A stretch of 64,000 nt of DNA, from NCBI GenBank assembly GCA_029718625.1, contig CM056376.1, positions 118,281,906 to 118,345,905 on the forward strand, given 5' to 3'. Of this stretch, positions 1-34,429 are shown one piece after another. Below the pieces are notes generated by a model, which saw nothing but the letters and a program-made list of their open reading frames with translations, was not told where the DNA came from and did no database searches. Each line of letters starts with the position of its first letter. Within the stretch, counting starts at the first letter, position 1. A program made the position numbers and the translations under genes. The DNA is from Synaphobranchus kaupii (taxonomy: Eukaryota; Chordata; Actinopteri; Anguilliformes; Synaphobranchidae).

Positions 1-640
1 ACATAACACATCGGGATTCCAATTACGTTATTATTTACTGCAAACTGTGCTTAAGTTAAGTTTGTTGTCAATTTCCAAAAATTGTAATGTTACATTTTTA
101 GGAAGCTAGCTACCTTTCAAAGACGAGAGATAGACGAGAGATAGCCTAACGTTGTAACGTTAACATTTGCCGCTTTACCGGTGGTACCTATTATTCCTTC
201 AATCTCAATGATAGCTCTGTTTTTTGTCGCTTTATTTGAATACCGCAGTAATGAGACATTATACAGCACCGGTCTCTCCTTGAACAGACTGATAATATTA
301 TTGATCAGATAACGTTAACATAACAGATGAAAAAACTTCTGCGTTATGGTAAGTTTGTATCGTCTGCGCACACTTTCACTTTTGTGTCGCATGTGTTTGC
401 CAAGTTTGGCAGCTGTCGATCACCAATTATTACACACTGGACGCTGATTGGCTGAGAGAGACAGATAGTTTTAAGTTTTAAGAAAATATTTAAAATAGAC
501 TGTTCACACCAACACTGTTCTAAAACTGCAGTTTTCAGTCCCGTCTCGTCTTTTTGGTGTGAGCCGGCCTTATGTGTGTATCTCACAGATCACCTGTGTG
601 CATCTCAGGTGAGCTCATCTGTGTGTATATCACAGCTCAC
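1..640. other. casq1 intron 6, unique sequence
   Basis: This is the interior of casq1 beyond exon 6. I see no exon, mobile element or structured repeat, apart from a short reiterated phrase of the type GTGTGTATCTCACAG near 573-640 beside the exon 6 donor. The open frame at 344-586 has no recognisable domain. Confidence 0.4.
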
Positions 641-22120
<21,480 letters not shown>

Positions 22121-22243
22121 GGCTCCTCACCTACCGTAAAGAGCACCCCTAAATGAGAGAGTTCCTGTGGAATCAGCAGGAGGAACAGAGACCCCCACAG
22201 CAGCAGGGAGGTCCCAGGTCACACAGCGGGCCCAAACCCCCCC

Positions 22244-22260
22244 TTTTTAAAAAGCAGGTG
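22244..22260 (-). promoter_or_regulatory. Candidate casq1 core promoter (TATA-like plus E-box)
   Basis: On the sense (minus) strand an E-box CACCTG is followed directly by CTTTTTAAAAAGG, a TATA-like AT block, about 125 bases before the casq1 ATG. E-boxes bind MyoD-family factors, so the arrangement suits a muscle gene. This is inference from position and motif only. The start site would fall near 22210-22220. Confidence 0.4.
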
Positions 22261-22534
22261 CGTGGAAGAGCGAGTGAGCGAGGAGGGGGGCGTGTGACAG
22301 CGAACAGCAGCAGGAGAGAACAAGCTGTGGTAGGGGCTGGAGGGCTGGTCAAATGTAAGAAGCAGGGTGGGGGGGCATGCGCAGAGAGGGGGAGAGAGAG
22401 AGAGAAAGGGAGGGGACAGGATTCCTTTGCCATATTGAGTTTTGAAGGGTCTCTGACACCATCTAAAAATAAGAGGGATGCAGAACGGGGGAGCAAAACG
22501 AAACAGTTTTGGAATCTCTGGGACCAGCAAACAA

Positions 22535-22692
22535 CGATGATGGTGATGATGATGATGATGGTTATGATGCCGATGGTGGTGACAATGATGATTATAGTAG
22601 TGATGGTGATGATGATGATGATGGTTATGATGCCGATGGTGGTGACAATGATGATTATAGTAGTGATGATGATGATGATGATGATGGTTGCA
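22535..22692. repeat. (GAT)n-type repeat, duplicated about 64-bp unit
   Basis: GATGATGATG runs alternate with GTTATGATGCCGATGGTGGT in two copies. Frames coding poly-Asp on one strand and poly-His on the other are consequences of the repeat. Confidence 0.9.
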
Positions 22693-23150
22693 CAGACATC
22701 CCATTACACTGTTAACTCCACCTGTTCTCAGGTTTAAATATCACCACATATCTCAACCAGAATCACTCCCCCTGGACCTTACATCCAGCTGTGTCCCTGA
22801 AAAGTTGGCATCATGCCAACCAGGTGCAATCCTGACTGCCATTCCAACCAGCTGTGATCCTGAGCAGGAACACCAAGGCCAAGTTAACAAGTATCAAATG
22901 CAGTGTCTTTGTTTCTGTCAGTAAAACGCCGTCCTGTGCATTTAGTTTGTCTGGCTATTGAACTTTGTTATATTATTACATTTGTATTGTTAGAAAAATG
23001 TAGATGATTCATGAAAACTATTTTTTTTAGGAACTCATCAAATGCATTAGCTGGCATGGTTTTTGCAAACTGTTTAAAAAAGCAGATAAAAAGTTGACAT
23101 TACAGTGCAGACACACTGCTGACACAGTCTGCTTGAGACTTCCATCTTGC
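22693..23150. other. Upstream of casq1, no feature recognised
   Basis: Intergenic sequence with no recognisable exon or element. Confidence 0.4.
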
Positions 23151-23152
23151 TG

Positions 23153-23243
<91 letters not shown>
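23153..23243. repeat. (TG)n microsatellite, about 44 units
   Basis: An uninterrupted TG run. The Cys/Val and His/Thr frames are artefacts. Confidence 0.95.
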
Positions 23244-23559
23244 CTCAACATAGACAGTCAGATTCATGTGCAGTATCCACTAAAGGTGAGTTAGATTCTA
23301 GTGATTTACTCACTCCTGATATAATAGATCAGTGTGTTCAGTGGTGGCAGATTTGACAGGTGACAGATTCTGATCATTTATAAAGCTTGGATATGTAACT
23401 AACTCTTAGATATTAATTTAACCAACGTTTTGCTTATGGCCAGAAGTCTGAAATCCGTGTGACTCTAACCTCTCAATCAGCAAAGGTTTGCAAACACAGA
23501 GGCGTCATTGAGAAATAAGTAAGATCTCTGGAATCTGAAAGCATGAATCACCCCTGAAA

Positions 23560-23890
23560 CCTCCCAGATAGCAGGCGATTTCAGGCCAAATGATGTTGAG
23601 TTTAGGCACTTGAGGGTCAGTTATGGCAATGGCTAGTGTATTGTGGGTCAAAAGTGGCCCAACAGTCACCAGCCACATTTAAAGTTTATCACAGCATTTG
23701 GATTCTGGGCCAAACGTGGCCCAAATGCAGTTCTGGCCCATATCATACCTGAGACATGGTCTCATCAAGGTTGAGTTGTGGCTGCGTTCTGGCAGCCAGA
23801 TTCAGATGGGTTCATCGGTGTCATTCCATGGCGGTATGTGGGACAAATTAAAGTGGTAAGTGTGGGCCAGCACAGGTTGATCACTCCGTC
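23560..23890. repeat. Possible dispersed repeat rich in GGCCCA motifs
   Basis: Phrases such as GGGCCAAACGTGGCCCAAAT and GTGGCCCAAC recur. I recall similar GGCCCA-rich dispersed repeats in fish genomes, but I cannot name the family. Confidence 0.35.
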
Positions 23891-24442
23891 CCTATCTGGG
23901 CTGAGAGATGGCACAATGTGGACAGAGACAGAAGGGAGAGCAGGTATGTGAGAGGTGAACAGAACAAAAGCTGGAATCCAGAATCACTCCCCCTGGACTG
24001 AAAATTTTTCATTGGGAGAAATTCCTTGGATAAAATCCAGAATTTTTTTTTCAAAACAGTTTGAAAAGTTAGCCGGATAACTCCTTAATTCTCCTCGGCA
24101 GAACCCCATCCAGGTGTTGCCAGTTTCCAGGTTGGATTTTTCCGGTGTTGGTGAATCTCATTTACACAGTAATCATAATCCTGTTCATATACATGTTCTT
24201 TTTCTAGGTGTTACAGAGTATATTCCTTTATTTATTATGTACAGTAATACATTTGAAAAAGTCTTGTAGTATCAGTTTGTATGGGTTTGTGCTTTGCAGT
24301 TACTACTGGCAGATGATTGGATGCTTTTCAATATACTTCCTATTTCAAGGTCCAAGTACCAGAACAGTTATATGAATATGACATCAGTGATTGGAGATAA
24401 TATTACGGGTGTGTGTCATAGTATATAGAGATAGAGAAAGAG

Positions 24443-24478
<36 letters not shown>

Positions 24479-25512
24479 CATGTTATATTCAGTTTCAAGG
24501 AAGAAAGTCTGACAGCTATTAGTTTACAAGGTGAAAGAGAAGAGCTGAGTTATTAATATGAGTCAGGAACATGATCCACTACCTCAGTGGTTTTAACAGT
24601 TAATGCCTATTTGGTCACCAGCTGGGGGTGGGGGTGGGGCTGAGGGGGGTGTGGCCTCAGGTCTCTCCTATCTGGGTGGAGATGGTCTGGGCCATCTCTG
24701 CTCTCTATCAGACTATTACAGTATCATAGTTTTGGGGGGGGAATGTATGTTTAAACACACACACTCAAACATGAACACACACACACACACACAAATATGT
24801 GCACACATATAAACACACTCAAATACATACGCACCCACAACTGTGCACACAGACATAAACACAGATATGCACACATACACACCCAGTTATTATTCATTCA
24901 CGTTTTGACATGTGGATAATTCAGTATGAGAGACCAGTACAGTTAACCATAGTTTGACGGCACCGGCCTGTTCAACTGCTCATATATGCCCCCCCCCCTA
25001 TAGTCTTTGCCCTGACTTCACTGTACCACTGCTGCACTCTCCAGGCAACAGTGCCCTCTGCTGGCGTGAGATGCAATTGCCACCACACTGCGAGGTTCAC
25101 TTCTCTGGAAATATTATTCACCTGTGTAAGTGATTTACTCAACTGGAAGAATAATATACGCCTGTGATTGATTTACTCACCTGGAAGAATAATATACCTG
25201 TGTGCTTGATTTACTCAACTGGATTAATAATATGTATGTGTGATTGATTCACTCAACTGGATTAATGGTATATCTGTGTGATTGATTCACTCAACTGGAT
25301 GAATAATATGTCTGTGTTTTATTTATATTAGAGCTGCACAAGCCTTGCAATTACTGAGGCATTATGACAATTGTTTATTATGGTGATAATGGTGCTGATG
25401 ATGGTGGTGATGGTGATGATGATGAAGGTCATGTGTAAAGACCAGGGTAAATGCATGCTTCCTGCCTCCTTTGTGAACATGGCCATTGATTCCCCTGCAG
25501 AAGAGCAGTGAT
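23891..25512. other. Intergenic region with small simple repeats
   Basis: It includes a (TG)n run at 24448-24476, a CA-rich stretch at 24755-24860, and about six 33-bp units (TTGATTTACTCAACTGGA type) at 25130-25310. A GAT-rich stretch follows at 25380-25430. No coding exon recognised. Confidence 0.5.
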
Positions 25513-25690
25513 GTTCAATTAAATTTTATTTGTATAGCTTTTTACAGAGAACTGAAGGAAAGGAAAATTGGGCAAAAACCATGTCTGAACCACCAAACAG
25601 CACATGAGGTAAAAACTCCCCAGAGTGATATCTCAGGACATAGGGGAGGGGCTAATCCAGTCATAGGAGGATGGGATAATCTAGCACTAT
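25513..25690 (+). repeat. Fish dispersed repeat (CAATTAAATTTTATTTGTAT type)
   Basis: It starts TCAATTAAATTTTATTTGTA and contains GAGGTAAAAACTCCCCAGAG. Together these are the hallmark of a widespread fish interspersed repeat. A second, diverged copy is at 38795-38985. Confidence 0.5.
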
Positions 25691-27170
25691 GGGGAGGGAC
25701 TAATCTAGCCCTGCTGGTAATGTGTAATGAGGAGGTGTTGCATCTGGCTCACTCTCAGCAGTCAGCTGAGGCTCAATAATAAACTCTCCTGCTGGAGCTC
25801 CTCTCTGACCTCTCTCTGTATGTTTCCATCAAGTGTTTTTTTATGCTCATTTTGAAGTTGCTAATCGGAAAAGCTGAATGGAAAAACCAAATTTCTAAAG
25901 AAAAATCCTAAATATCACAAAAACGTTTTTAAGCTCACTTGAGGCGGAAAAGCTGAAGTGTCGATGAAGAGAAGATACGATAAAAGGGGATGGAAACAGA
26001 TTTTTGGAATGAAGTGGCATATAGTATAGTGCAGTAGCCTCAGCCGTTATAAATTTAACCACCTCATGTCTTTGTCAGAATATGGCAAGATAAAGCTGGC
26101 ATAACAAACATGCAATGTAAGTCCTCCAATGGCAAGTACTGGTACATCTTAAACTCTCCATTCTCTCCCCTCAGCTTGTTTTTAAGGAACCATTATTGGG
26201 CACTCTTTTGATGACTTTTGATGCCCTGTGCACAGGGGGTTAGTGAACACCAGTGGATGGAAACACGTAGTAATTAGCATTTTCTTTTTGTCAACTTAAA
26301 ATTCACACATTTGGATGGAAACATAACTTGTGTTTATGGCCCAGACAGGGGGCCTCATTCATGAAACGTGAGCAGAACAAAATTGCACATAAATCGTTCG
26401 TATTATCAATGTTGTTTATAATTTTGGTATTCATCAAAGTTTTCGTATGTATGAACAGAATTTAAACCTGCTCAGGACCACGCATACTGCAGCCGTAAAT
26501 TCAAAATGCCGCTAAATGTAGCTTCTGAATGTCGATTAGAATAGGCCTATGAATTCTTTTTTTTTAATTCACAAGACTAAATGTAGCCTTTGAAGTGCAC
26601 AAATACAAATGTAATAATTACGACTGTAAAAATCAAGCACTTTAGATTAAGCCTATTAATCAATTGTAGGTTATGAATTTATTTAATTAGACACATAACT
26701 TAATTAATGCTCCCAGTATGCTATTTTCTGAATTGATTAAATTATGTTATATAATGTTATATAATGTTATATGATGTTAAATGTGCTAATTAAAACACAC
26801 ATTTAACCAATGAACAAAATTTGCTATGACTTACAGTTCTGTATAGCTAGCGTTGCAATGGCTGATCTTGTGCTGTTGGAGGAGTTGGCTCCTTAGGAGA
26901 GAACGCATCTTTATTGCACATAGGCTAGGCTATTTGTTGGCTGAGAGTGATGTATGGCTGGCGTTTTCGGGTTTTTATGAAATTGCCAACCTGCCCAATG
27001 TCATTCTACTGCACAAAAGTAGCCTCAAGGCTCCATCCACATATACCCTCTCCACCTCAGCTGATGTGGGGTGAGCATACTGGTGCAAAATGGCTGCCAT
27101 TGCATTGTCTAGGTGGGTGCTACACATTGGTTTGGTTCAGGCGAGTTTCGCCCTCATCATTGTAAAGTGA
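25691..27170. other. Intergenic, no feature recognised
   Basis: AT-rich sequence. The open frames at 26853-27165 have no known domain. A TTATATAATG triplet repeat lies at about 26748-26775. Confidence 0.35.
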
Positions 27171-27175
27171 ATATA

Positions 27176-27420
27176 CAGTTGAAATCGGATGTTTACATAC
27201 ACTTAGGTTGAAGTCATTAAAACTCATTTTTAACCACTCCACAGATTTCATGTTAGCAAACTATAGTGTTGGTAAGTCAGTTAGGACATCTACTTTGTGC
27301 ATGAGACAAGTAATTTTTCCAACAATTGTTTACAGACAGATTACTTCACTTTTAATTCACTTTATCACAATTCCAGTGGGTCAGATGTTTACATACACAA
27401 GTTGATTGTGCCTTTAAATT
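27176..27420 (+). mobile_element. Solo inverted repeat of a Sleeping Beauty/Tc1-type element
   Basis: It begins after TATA with CAGTTGAAATCGGATGTTTA. It carries the two internal direct-repeat copies (GATGTTTACATACAC at 27189 and again near 27387) that define the IR/DR structure of salmonid-type Tc1 elements. Stretches such as GTCAGTTAGGACATCTACTT match the Sleeping Beauty left arm as remembered. No transposase and no right arm are visible, so only one end remains. Confidence 0.82.
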
Positions 27421-29000
27421 TTTAAAATATTTGGTTGCATATCCTTTGGCTTTGCATGCCATGACTTCCTGATGTCTGTGACCCAACAACATCAAAAGAC
27501 TCTTGATATCTTATTTTCTGGTACTCTTACAAGCGATACTATAACGTCTCTGCATTTGAATGGATCTCTGTGGAAACTGGGGGGTAGGACTAGATTTAGC
27601 TGTAAATTATGCTGGAACCGTATGGAATACATGATTGGCAAAATGGCTGTAAGTCATCAAGATATCAAACGAGCCTCAAACCATCACTCTGCTGCCAGAT
27701 ATGTAGTAGATATCGATGGATCACTTTAACTCCTTTGCATAGAAGGTGACGCCAGCGGGACCTTTTTGCTCAACTGAGACATTTGTTGCTACTGCAGCCA
27801 AACTATTAGTAGAAATCACAAACTCTGTGTTTTAACTTTATTGGTAGACGGTTCGTGACGATTTGTGTCACTATTTCCCAGTAGCAAGTTCATTTAACAA
27901 GCAACCCCCCACCTAGTCTATACCTACCCATGCGTGACATAGTGGACAATAGCGTCTATGTTTGAATTCATAAATATATTTATTCATCATATAAAATTAG
28001 AATAACGTCATAGCAACAAGATAAACCCAACAATAGCCTGATCATATGCCAGAAAAGCCGTGAAAAGCCCTGCTCACTCAAATGCAAAATAAACTGTGAA
28101 AGTACTGTCTCATTCTACCATGTATTCTACTTGCAATATATGCTACTAAATATGAAATAAATATACAATCCTACCATTGGTTTCACACATCGAGATTCAG
28201 TGGTCATTTATTGTCTGGTACAATCGGTTTGAGAAATATACAACACTTTATACCGCTATTACACTATCTGAAACGTTGATGTGTAATACCCCCATGCCCT
28301 GTAAGCCTGTCTCATTCATTACAGTTCATTCTGGTTTAATTGTCGGCTTTTTTATCCAATAGAGTACATTATAACCTTAGCAACAGTATATTCCATGTCT
28401 TTTTGGGTGCTTTGAACAATTTACTACAGCCCAGTGTAACAGCAGTCTAGTATTACGCAAGCTCTATAGAAAACGCATTAGGGAGGGGAGTTTCCCTTTT
28501 CCGATATGTAAGTATTTTTGTGTCTAAAATGCCGTTGGTCTCGCTAGCTACATGTGTACATTAGTGTTTCCACTTGAGCACTGTCTTTCCAATATGTTTG
28601 ATAGCCCTATTGTTATTTTCGCATTTTGAGTGCATTTCACATACTGTAGTGCAATCGTTAAATTTATTTTTGATGTAGGCTACCGATGTTCATTGAAGAT
28701 AGAACATTTGGCAGCCTTTTGCAAATGGCGGAATACTATTTTATGTTCATGTTATCGTACATAATATAGGCTATGGTATATATACTTGTCTCTTAGGGCA
28801 TGACAAATGCTCATTCCAATTTACTGTGCGCTGATATGTGGTAGATTAAGGTAAAAATTTCCTTGGAGTCTATTATGTTCCTATAATGAATAGGAACATT
28901 AAAAAAAAAAAAACTACAGAAAAATGCAATCCCAGGACAAAAGTATACATACTGTAGAGTACAGGGAAAAGTGATGTTTTATTGAGGTACAAGAGTGAAA
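27421..29000. other. Intergenic, unassigned
   Basis: The first 60 bases may belong to the adjacent Tc1 arm. The rest is AT-rich with no recognised exon. Confidence 0.35.
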
Positions 29001-29006
29001 GATTAG

Positions 29007-32000
29007 GGGCTCTGTCTTGGCGATCCTGGCGCTTGGTCTAAGCGCATGGTGTAAAGTCCATTTAGGGCGTGTCCAAGTCCACTTTTGCTTTTTTAACGGC
29101 GTGTTTTTTGGGCGCTAAGCACGGCGCAAGTTGCAAATGGGCTGAACCTAGTTGCTTCATTAATTATAGGTGTGTCTTGGGCGTGACATGCAATAAACCA
29201 ATCAAAATGTCATATCCCATTCCCTTAAAAGCCTGCTTTTCCACCTTGGCGGATTGCCTTGATGGCGAAACAGACTTGCTCGTGCGTGTTTAGTGTGATC
29301 AAGGAATAGGCTAAATGGAGTATGATCAATATTATTCGGACTAACCATTAGCCTGTGAGTTCCTGGTAATTCCCGACAGGGCTGTTATTTTAGAAAATAT
29401 ATGCGGTTAAATTTCGTTAAAAGGACCTGCAACAGCTGAGAATAAGCTATCAATGGCTTCAGTCTCACCTTAGAAAATGCCAAATTAGTCTGCTTGTTCA
29501 GCGAATTTCATTTGATTATGCAATGAAAGTGTCAAACATCAATTTCATGAGGCTGTTCTCATGGAGTTCTCGAAGTTCAAGCTTCATCCGAAGTTCATTA
29601 GGCTACCTGCATAGTAATATTGATTAATAACATAAATACCGTTATTTTGCCTTAATGATGACACTAAATACAATAAAGCTGTCAGGTTGGCAACCCATAT
29701 GTTCAATAATTTTGTCCTTGTTTAATAATGTCCTGTTTATGGAAATGTGACCAACCTGTTTTAGTCGTAGCGTAATGCTTTAAAACAATCCACTTTCCCA
29801 GGAAGACCGTGAAACGTGCGACTTACAGCAGGGGAAACAGAAAAACATGCAGCGCACATTCAGAGAATGGTATTAAAATTAATTGTGAATTAATTGTGTA
29901 ACGTGCTGCAAATTTGTTTTTGTTTCTAATTAGACGCTTAGTTCTCTTTAAAATTTAGTTTTTTTAAAGTTTTGTTCAGTTATGGAATAACAGGTGAAAT
30001 CAGCTAGGTTTTAATAAGCTGAAAGTATGGAAACCTGGTCACTGTAATTTAAAAAATATGAAGGACGAAGAATAGCTAAGGTTACAATTTAGTTAACATG
30101 GTGACATTTATCTCCGTTTTTTAACCATAGGCTTTCGAAAAAACCTTATGCACAGCGAATCCGCTGTAGCCTAGGCTATTTGAAAAACAATAAATGCAAT
30201 ATTCACTGGACAAGGTTTTGAACTTTTTTCAGTCACAAACCATTCTATTTACTTGCAGGCTGTATTACTAGATAAACAGAGCTGTATTGTAATGACATCT
30301 GAAGCACATTTTCAGAACTCAAATGTCCGTCTATTGCCGTGCGCGAGTTTTCCATTGAATGACAATTCACGCATTAGGTGTAAATGACAATTTGTGCATT
30401 AGGCTTGATATAGGTGTTGTCAGCTCCTTTTTAATGGATAGCCATTGTCCCGTACCATCGCACATCGCCTGGATGTTGATGGAGTGGGCTGAAAGCAATT
30501 CAATGTGTTGAGGTAGGCTATGGACCCTTTTATTATTATGCATTTTTTGATATAGCCTACACAATAATTATATTTCACATTGTAATCTTGATATTTTAGT
30601 CATGCTTGTGCGCGCCCCTGTGTGTAACAGACAGGAGGGTACGCGCGTTGTGCACACACCTATGTAGACGCACTTATATGCGCCGTTAAAATAACATGTA
30701 AACAACTGCGACATGACTTTAGACCAGGTTTGTGGTGGTTCTAGCGCAAGCGCTTTCTGCTGACTCAAGATAGCAATATGCCAAAAATAATCCTGGCCAC
30801 TCCTCATCTTACAGTTTTTCTCAATTGCTTACACACATTTTTTGAAAGCATACCTCATTTTCTCAAAACTCTAAACACAAATCCAAAAACCACACACACA
30901 AAATGCAAAACCCTACATATCTCCTGCAAAATGCTACTTTGCCTTCAAAACAATGTTATGTCTCCTCAAAATGGTAGTTTGTGTTCAAATGACACACACA
31001 GACCATCATATGAGTAGACATTTCTAAGAACCAATTGAACACTGATGTGCTGAATGGAAAACACTACTATGAATGGGAAAACACCAGTATGAAGGCCTTA
31101 TCAGGAGCATTATGCCTTTTCATGTTCAGTGTTACTGTACGCTTACTCCTGTTGTAAAATATTACTGTATAATGTTTTTACTCAAATATAAAACAATACA
31201 CAAATATACAGTAACAACAAAAATCTTTATTTTTTCCAAAAGTGCTGTAGCCTATACATCACAGCAAACACAACTGGATGTGTAAATGATTTGCACAGAT
31301 CAAACAATAGAAAATAGGCCAGTACAGTCAACAAAAAAAGAAAGAAAATGTAAATTAAAAAAGGACAAAAAAACTAGGCTGCATCCTGTCTTCGGTTCCT
31401 GTCTGGCCACAGGACCTCATCGACATCACAGGCTATGTTCTCTCTGGCCAAGCAGCGGGGGAAGTATCGCCTAGTATGGCGAATCCAGCCCTGAAATGCC
31501 TCAGGAGCTATATCGCCACATGCCTCCTCCTCGTCCTCCTCTTCCTCCTCCTCATCCTCCTCTTACTCTCACTCCTCTGCCTCTCTGATCACCTCTCACT
31601 TCAATGTTGCCATCCATTGTTCTCCAAACCAGGAGCTCACCTGTGGCCCTTATATTGCTCAAGCTTTGATTGGAAATTGCACAACGGCCTTGGAAATGGA
31701 AGTTTTGCCATTTGGCAGTGTGTTCTGTCTGAACACAAGGAGATTTGGCATTGATGAAGAGTGTGCAAAATAGAGAGTATTGTGTGTAGTGTTTTGAAGA
31801 AAGTGTGGTTTAGAATTTAAATCTGGGTCTAAAGCAGATAATTGTGTGTAGTGTTTTGAAGAAAGTGTGGTTTAGAATTGAAATCTGGGTCTACAGCAGG
31901 AAATGTGTTTATAGTTCAGCAGAATTGGTTTAGGGAGTTGGCACATGAGTTACAGGTTGTGGTCATTGTGTCATAAGTTCCAGTTTTTGTGTGTAAACAA

Positions 32001-32130
32001 AAAAAAAGTACAGAAAAACTGTAAGACCAACACGCCCAGTTCACTTGCAACGGGCGCAAGAATACATGGTAGTTAAACGACGTGAGCGCTACGCGTTATA
32101 ATGAACCCTGCGCTGGGTGTAAGATAGGGC
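29007..32130. mobile_element. Non-autonomous DNA transposon (hAT-like) with nested insertion
   Basis: The left end GGGGCTCTGTCTTGG and the right end (reverse complement GTGGCCCTATCTTACACCCA) resemble each other. Near both ends there are GCGC-rich phrases (GGCGCTTGGTCTAAGCGCAT on the left, TGAACCCTGCGCTGGGTGTA on the right), typical of abundant fish DNA transposons as I remember them. I see no transposase and no clear target duplication, so the exact limits and superfamily are uncertain. A mariner-type element is inserted at 30812-32021. Confidence 0.5.
30812..32021 (-). mobile_element. Tc1/mariner-superfamily element, nested and decayed
   Basis: The ends are CAGTTTTTCTCAATTG on the left and CAGAAAAACTG on the right, each flanked by TA. 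The interior has AACTCTAAACACAAATCC and a transposase remnant on the minus strand. That remnant (about 31370-31500) reads AFQGWIRHTRRYFPRCLARE, then ACDVDEVLWPDRNRRQD and a stop, which resembles the C-terminus of a mariner-type transposase. The rest of the gene is absent. A 62-bp tandem duplication lies at about 31778-31904. The element sits inside a larger transposon. Confidence 0.7.
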
Positions 32131-32454
32131 CACAGGCAACATATTTAGGTGTATGTAACACTGTGATATCAATGTTTTTTATCTTAAGCCATCAGAAGGA
32201 GCAAATGTATATGCTTTGTAATGGACAAAACTAACTTTATTCATTTTATGACATGTTTTGCAGAGGGATTTTGGACCCATAGATATCTACCCCCCTATAC
32301 TGATGAAAATATAGTAATTCCCACTTGAAATTTATGCAAAAGTGAGTTTTATGAGCCAAAACTGTTGATTTGTAGTTAAATATATCATAATTTTTTTTAT
32401 TTAGAGCAGTGCACAATTTAGCCATTTGGATAGATTTGGAGACACCATTTATGT

Positions 32455-32735
32455 AGGGGGTGAGAAAGAGAGAGTAGAGAGGGTGACAGAGAGAAAGAGA
32501 GAGAGAGGGTGAGAGAGGGAGAGAGAGAAGAGAGAGGGTGAGAAAAGGAGGGAGGATGAGAAAGGGAGAGAGAGGAGAGAGGGTGAGAGTGGGGAGGGAG
32601 GAGGGAGGATGAGAGAGGGAGAGAGGAGAGAGGGTGAGAAAGGGAGGGAGAGAGGAGAGAGGGTGAGAAAGGGAGGGAGAAGGTAGTGTGAGAGAGGGAG
32701 AGGGAGAGAGAGAGAGGGAGAGACAGGGAGCCGTA
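32455..32735. repeat. Purine (GA)-rich tract
   Basis: About 280 bases of GAGAGAGGGTGAGAAAGGGA-type purine sequence. The Ser/Pro/Leu-rich minus-strand frames are artefacts. Long polypurine tracts can form triplex DNA. Confidence 0.85.
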
Positions 32736-33044
32736 ATGACTCTGCACTTTCTGCAGTGGGGCCTCATCCGCCTGGTTACTCTGGCCAAATCAAAGCAGCA
32801 CACACACACACACTGCAAAAAGACAAGCCAAATGTAGAAGCATTATTTCTCTATTGTTGTGTGATTTTATCAGAATGTTTAATAGATTATTAAAACGTTC
32901 TCAGAAATGCCCCGTGCAACCCCCAGTCTAATGTTTTTTATACACTTTCTTGCTTAAATGAGAAGATCTTGTGATGGAGCAGGGACACTCATCCCTTGTG
33001 CTCTGAATTGCTCTTGGCGATGGCAGCTCTGTCTGCAGATGGTA

Positions 33045-33165
33045 AACAGACACACACACACACACACACACACACAGAACGAGACTCACTCACACACACA
33101 CTCAGTCACACACACACACAGACGCAGTCACACACATGCACACACTCAGTCACATATATACATAC
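33045..33165. repeat. Interrupted (CA)n microsatellite
   Basis: CA runs interrupted by GACTCACTCA- and GTCA-type units. Confidence 0.85.
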
Positions 33166-33984
33166 TCACAGCAACATTAACAGAAACACTGCTACTAGCA
33201 TAGTAACACCACAGCTGCCCTGGCTTTGCATTTAAATTAATTTGATATTTGTATATTATACCGGTATTCACCACTGGCACTGTAGAAGGGAAGACTCACA
33301 CTATCAATAATGACTCAGACACAGACCACATTCACAGCCAGGAAACATCCTTTATCAATGGATTATCAAATATTTCATTTTAGGAAAGAGATACAATTTA
33401 AATAGTGCTTTTATTTTTGTATTTCAATCTCGTGAAAAATTATTGAATATTCTGTCTCACAACTACTGTCTGCAACTGTTACTACTGTAGGGGATACACC
33501 TTTATGTGGTAGTAGTGAGTAGGATGATTAGTAAAATGATGTCTGAGTCCTCACACGGGCAGCACCATTTATGTAGGGGACACGCCTCTACCATCCTTAT
33601 ACAACTAGTGGCGTAATTTTAGTATAATAAATCAGTCTCATAAAAATTTTATATACTATTCTCAAAAGAGAATATGCTAACTACAAATGGGCAACTTCAC
33701 CTAATAATTTAATGAATTATCAATAAAATGATACATTAATAATTACCTTAACAAACTCACAACATTATATACTCAGTTGATACTGAATTAATATAAATGA
33801 TTCAGCTAAGAGGTGAAAGCATTTGGGGTATTCCTGCGATTAGCAGTGGCTGACTTAATTCAACACAAGAGCAACATTAATGCAGACGATCTTGGAAAAT
33901 GTAATAAAATTTATTGAACACCAAGTACCAAGTGGAGCAAAGCACGATTCACTACTATAATGTACAACAACCTATGTGCGAGTG

Positions 33985-34023
<39 letters not shown>

Positions 34024-34425
34024 GATGCACGTGGGAAATTTTCATGTTCTCCTACATGTGGGGGGTTACACCACTTGGCGTGTGCATGCCTCGGACACGT
34101 GTTCAGAGAGAACAAAGAAACTAAAATGGAGGGAGGTTTGAAACTAGCTGGAGCTAGTTAACAATGGCGCATGAACTGTACCAAACACAGATGCGCCCGC
34201 CTCGCTCAGTAGGGTCGGCAGGGTTTGCAAGGGCTCTTTTCCCCGGGTGTGCAGGCCGTACGCGGAGGTGAGACAACAACAACAACTGACTGGGAAAGAC
34301 GAGCCAATGTTGGGTGTTTTATAACCTTATTGCTGGCTGTGATATCGGCCGGAAAGTATCGCATTACAGTGCAGAAATCATAACTGGGACAACATCCTAC
34401 GTCACTTGCATCTAACTCAATCACC
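33166..34425. other. Intergenic, unassigned
   Basis: AT-rich, with a short (TG)n run at 33988-34020. The phrase CACCATTTATGTAGGGG occurs at 33567 and also at 32444, suggesting an unrecognised dispersed repeat. Confidence 0.35.
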
Positions 34426-34429
34426 CCAC

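Noticed and set aside
22153..22737. 194-codon frame and the opposite poly-His frame
   Set aside because: They are built from GC-rich promoter sequence and a (GAT)n repeat. Poly-Asp, poly-Met and poly-His on different frames are the expected translation of GAT/ATC repeats.
32246..32818. 190-codon Ser/Pro/Leu-rich minus-strand frame
   Set aside because: It comes from a GA-rich purine tract and has no domain or splice context.
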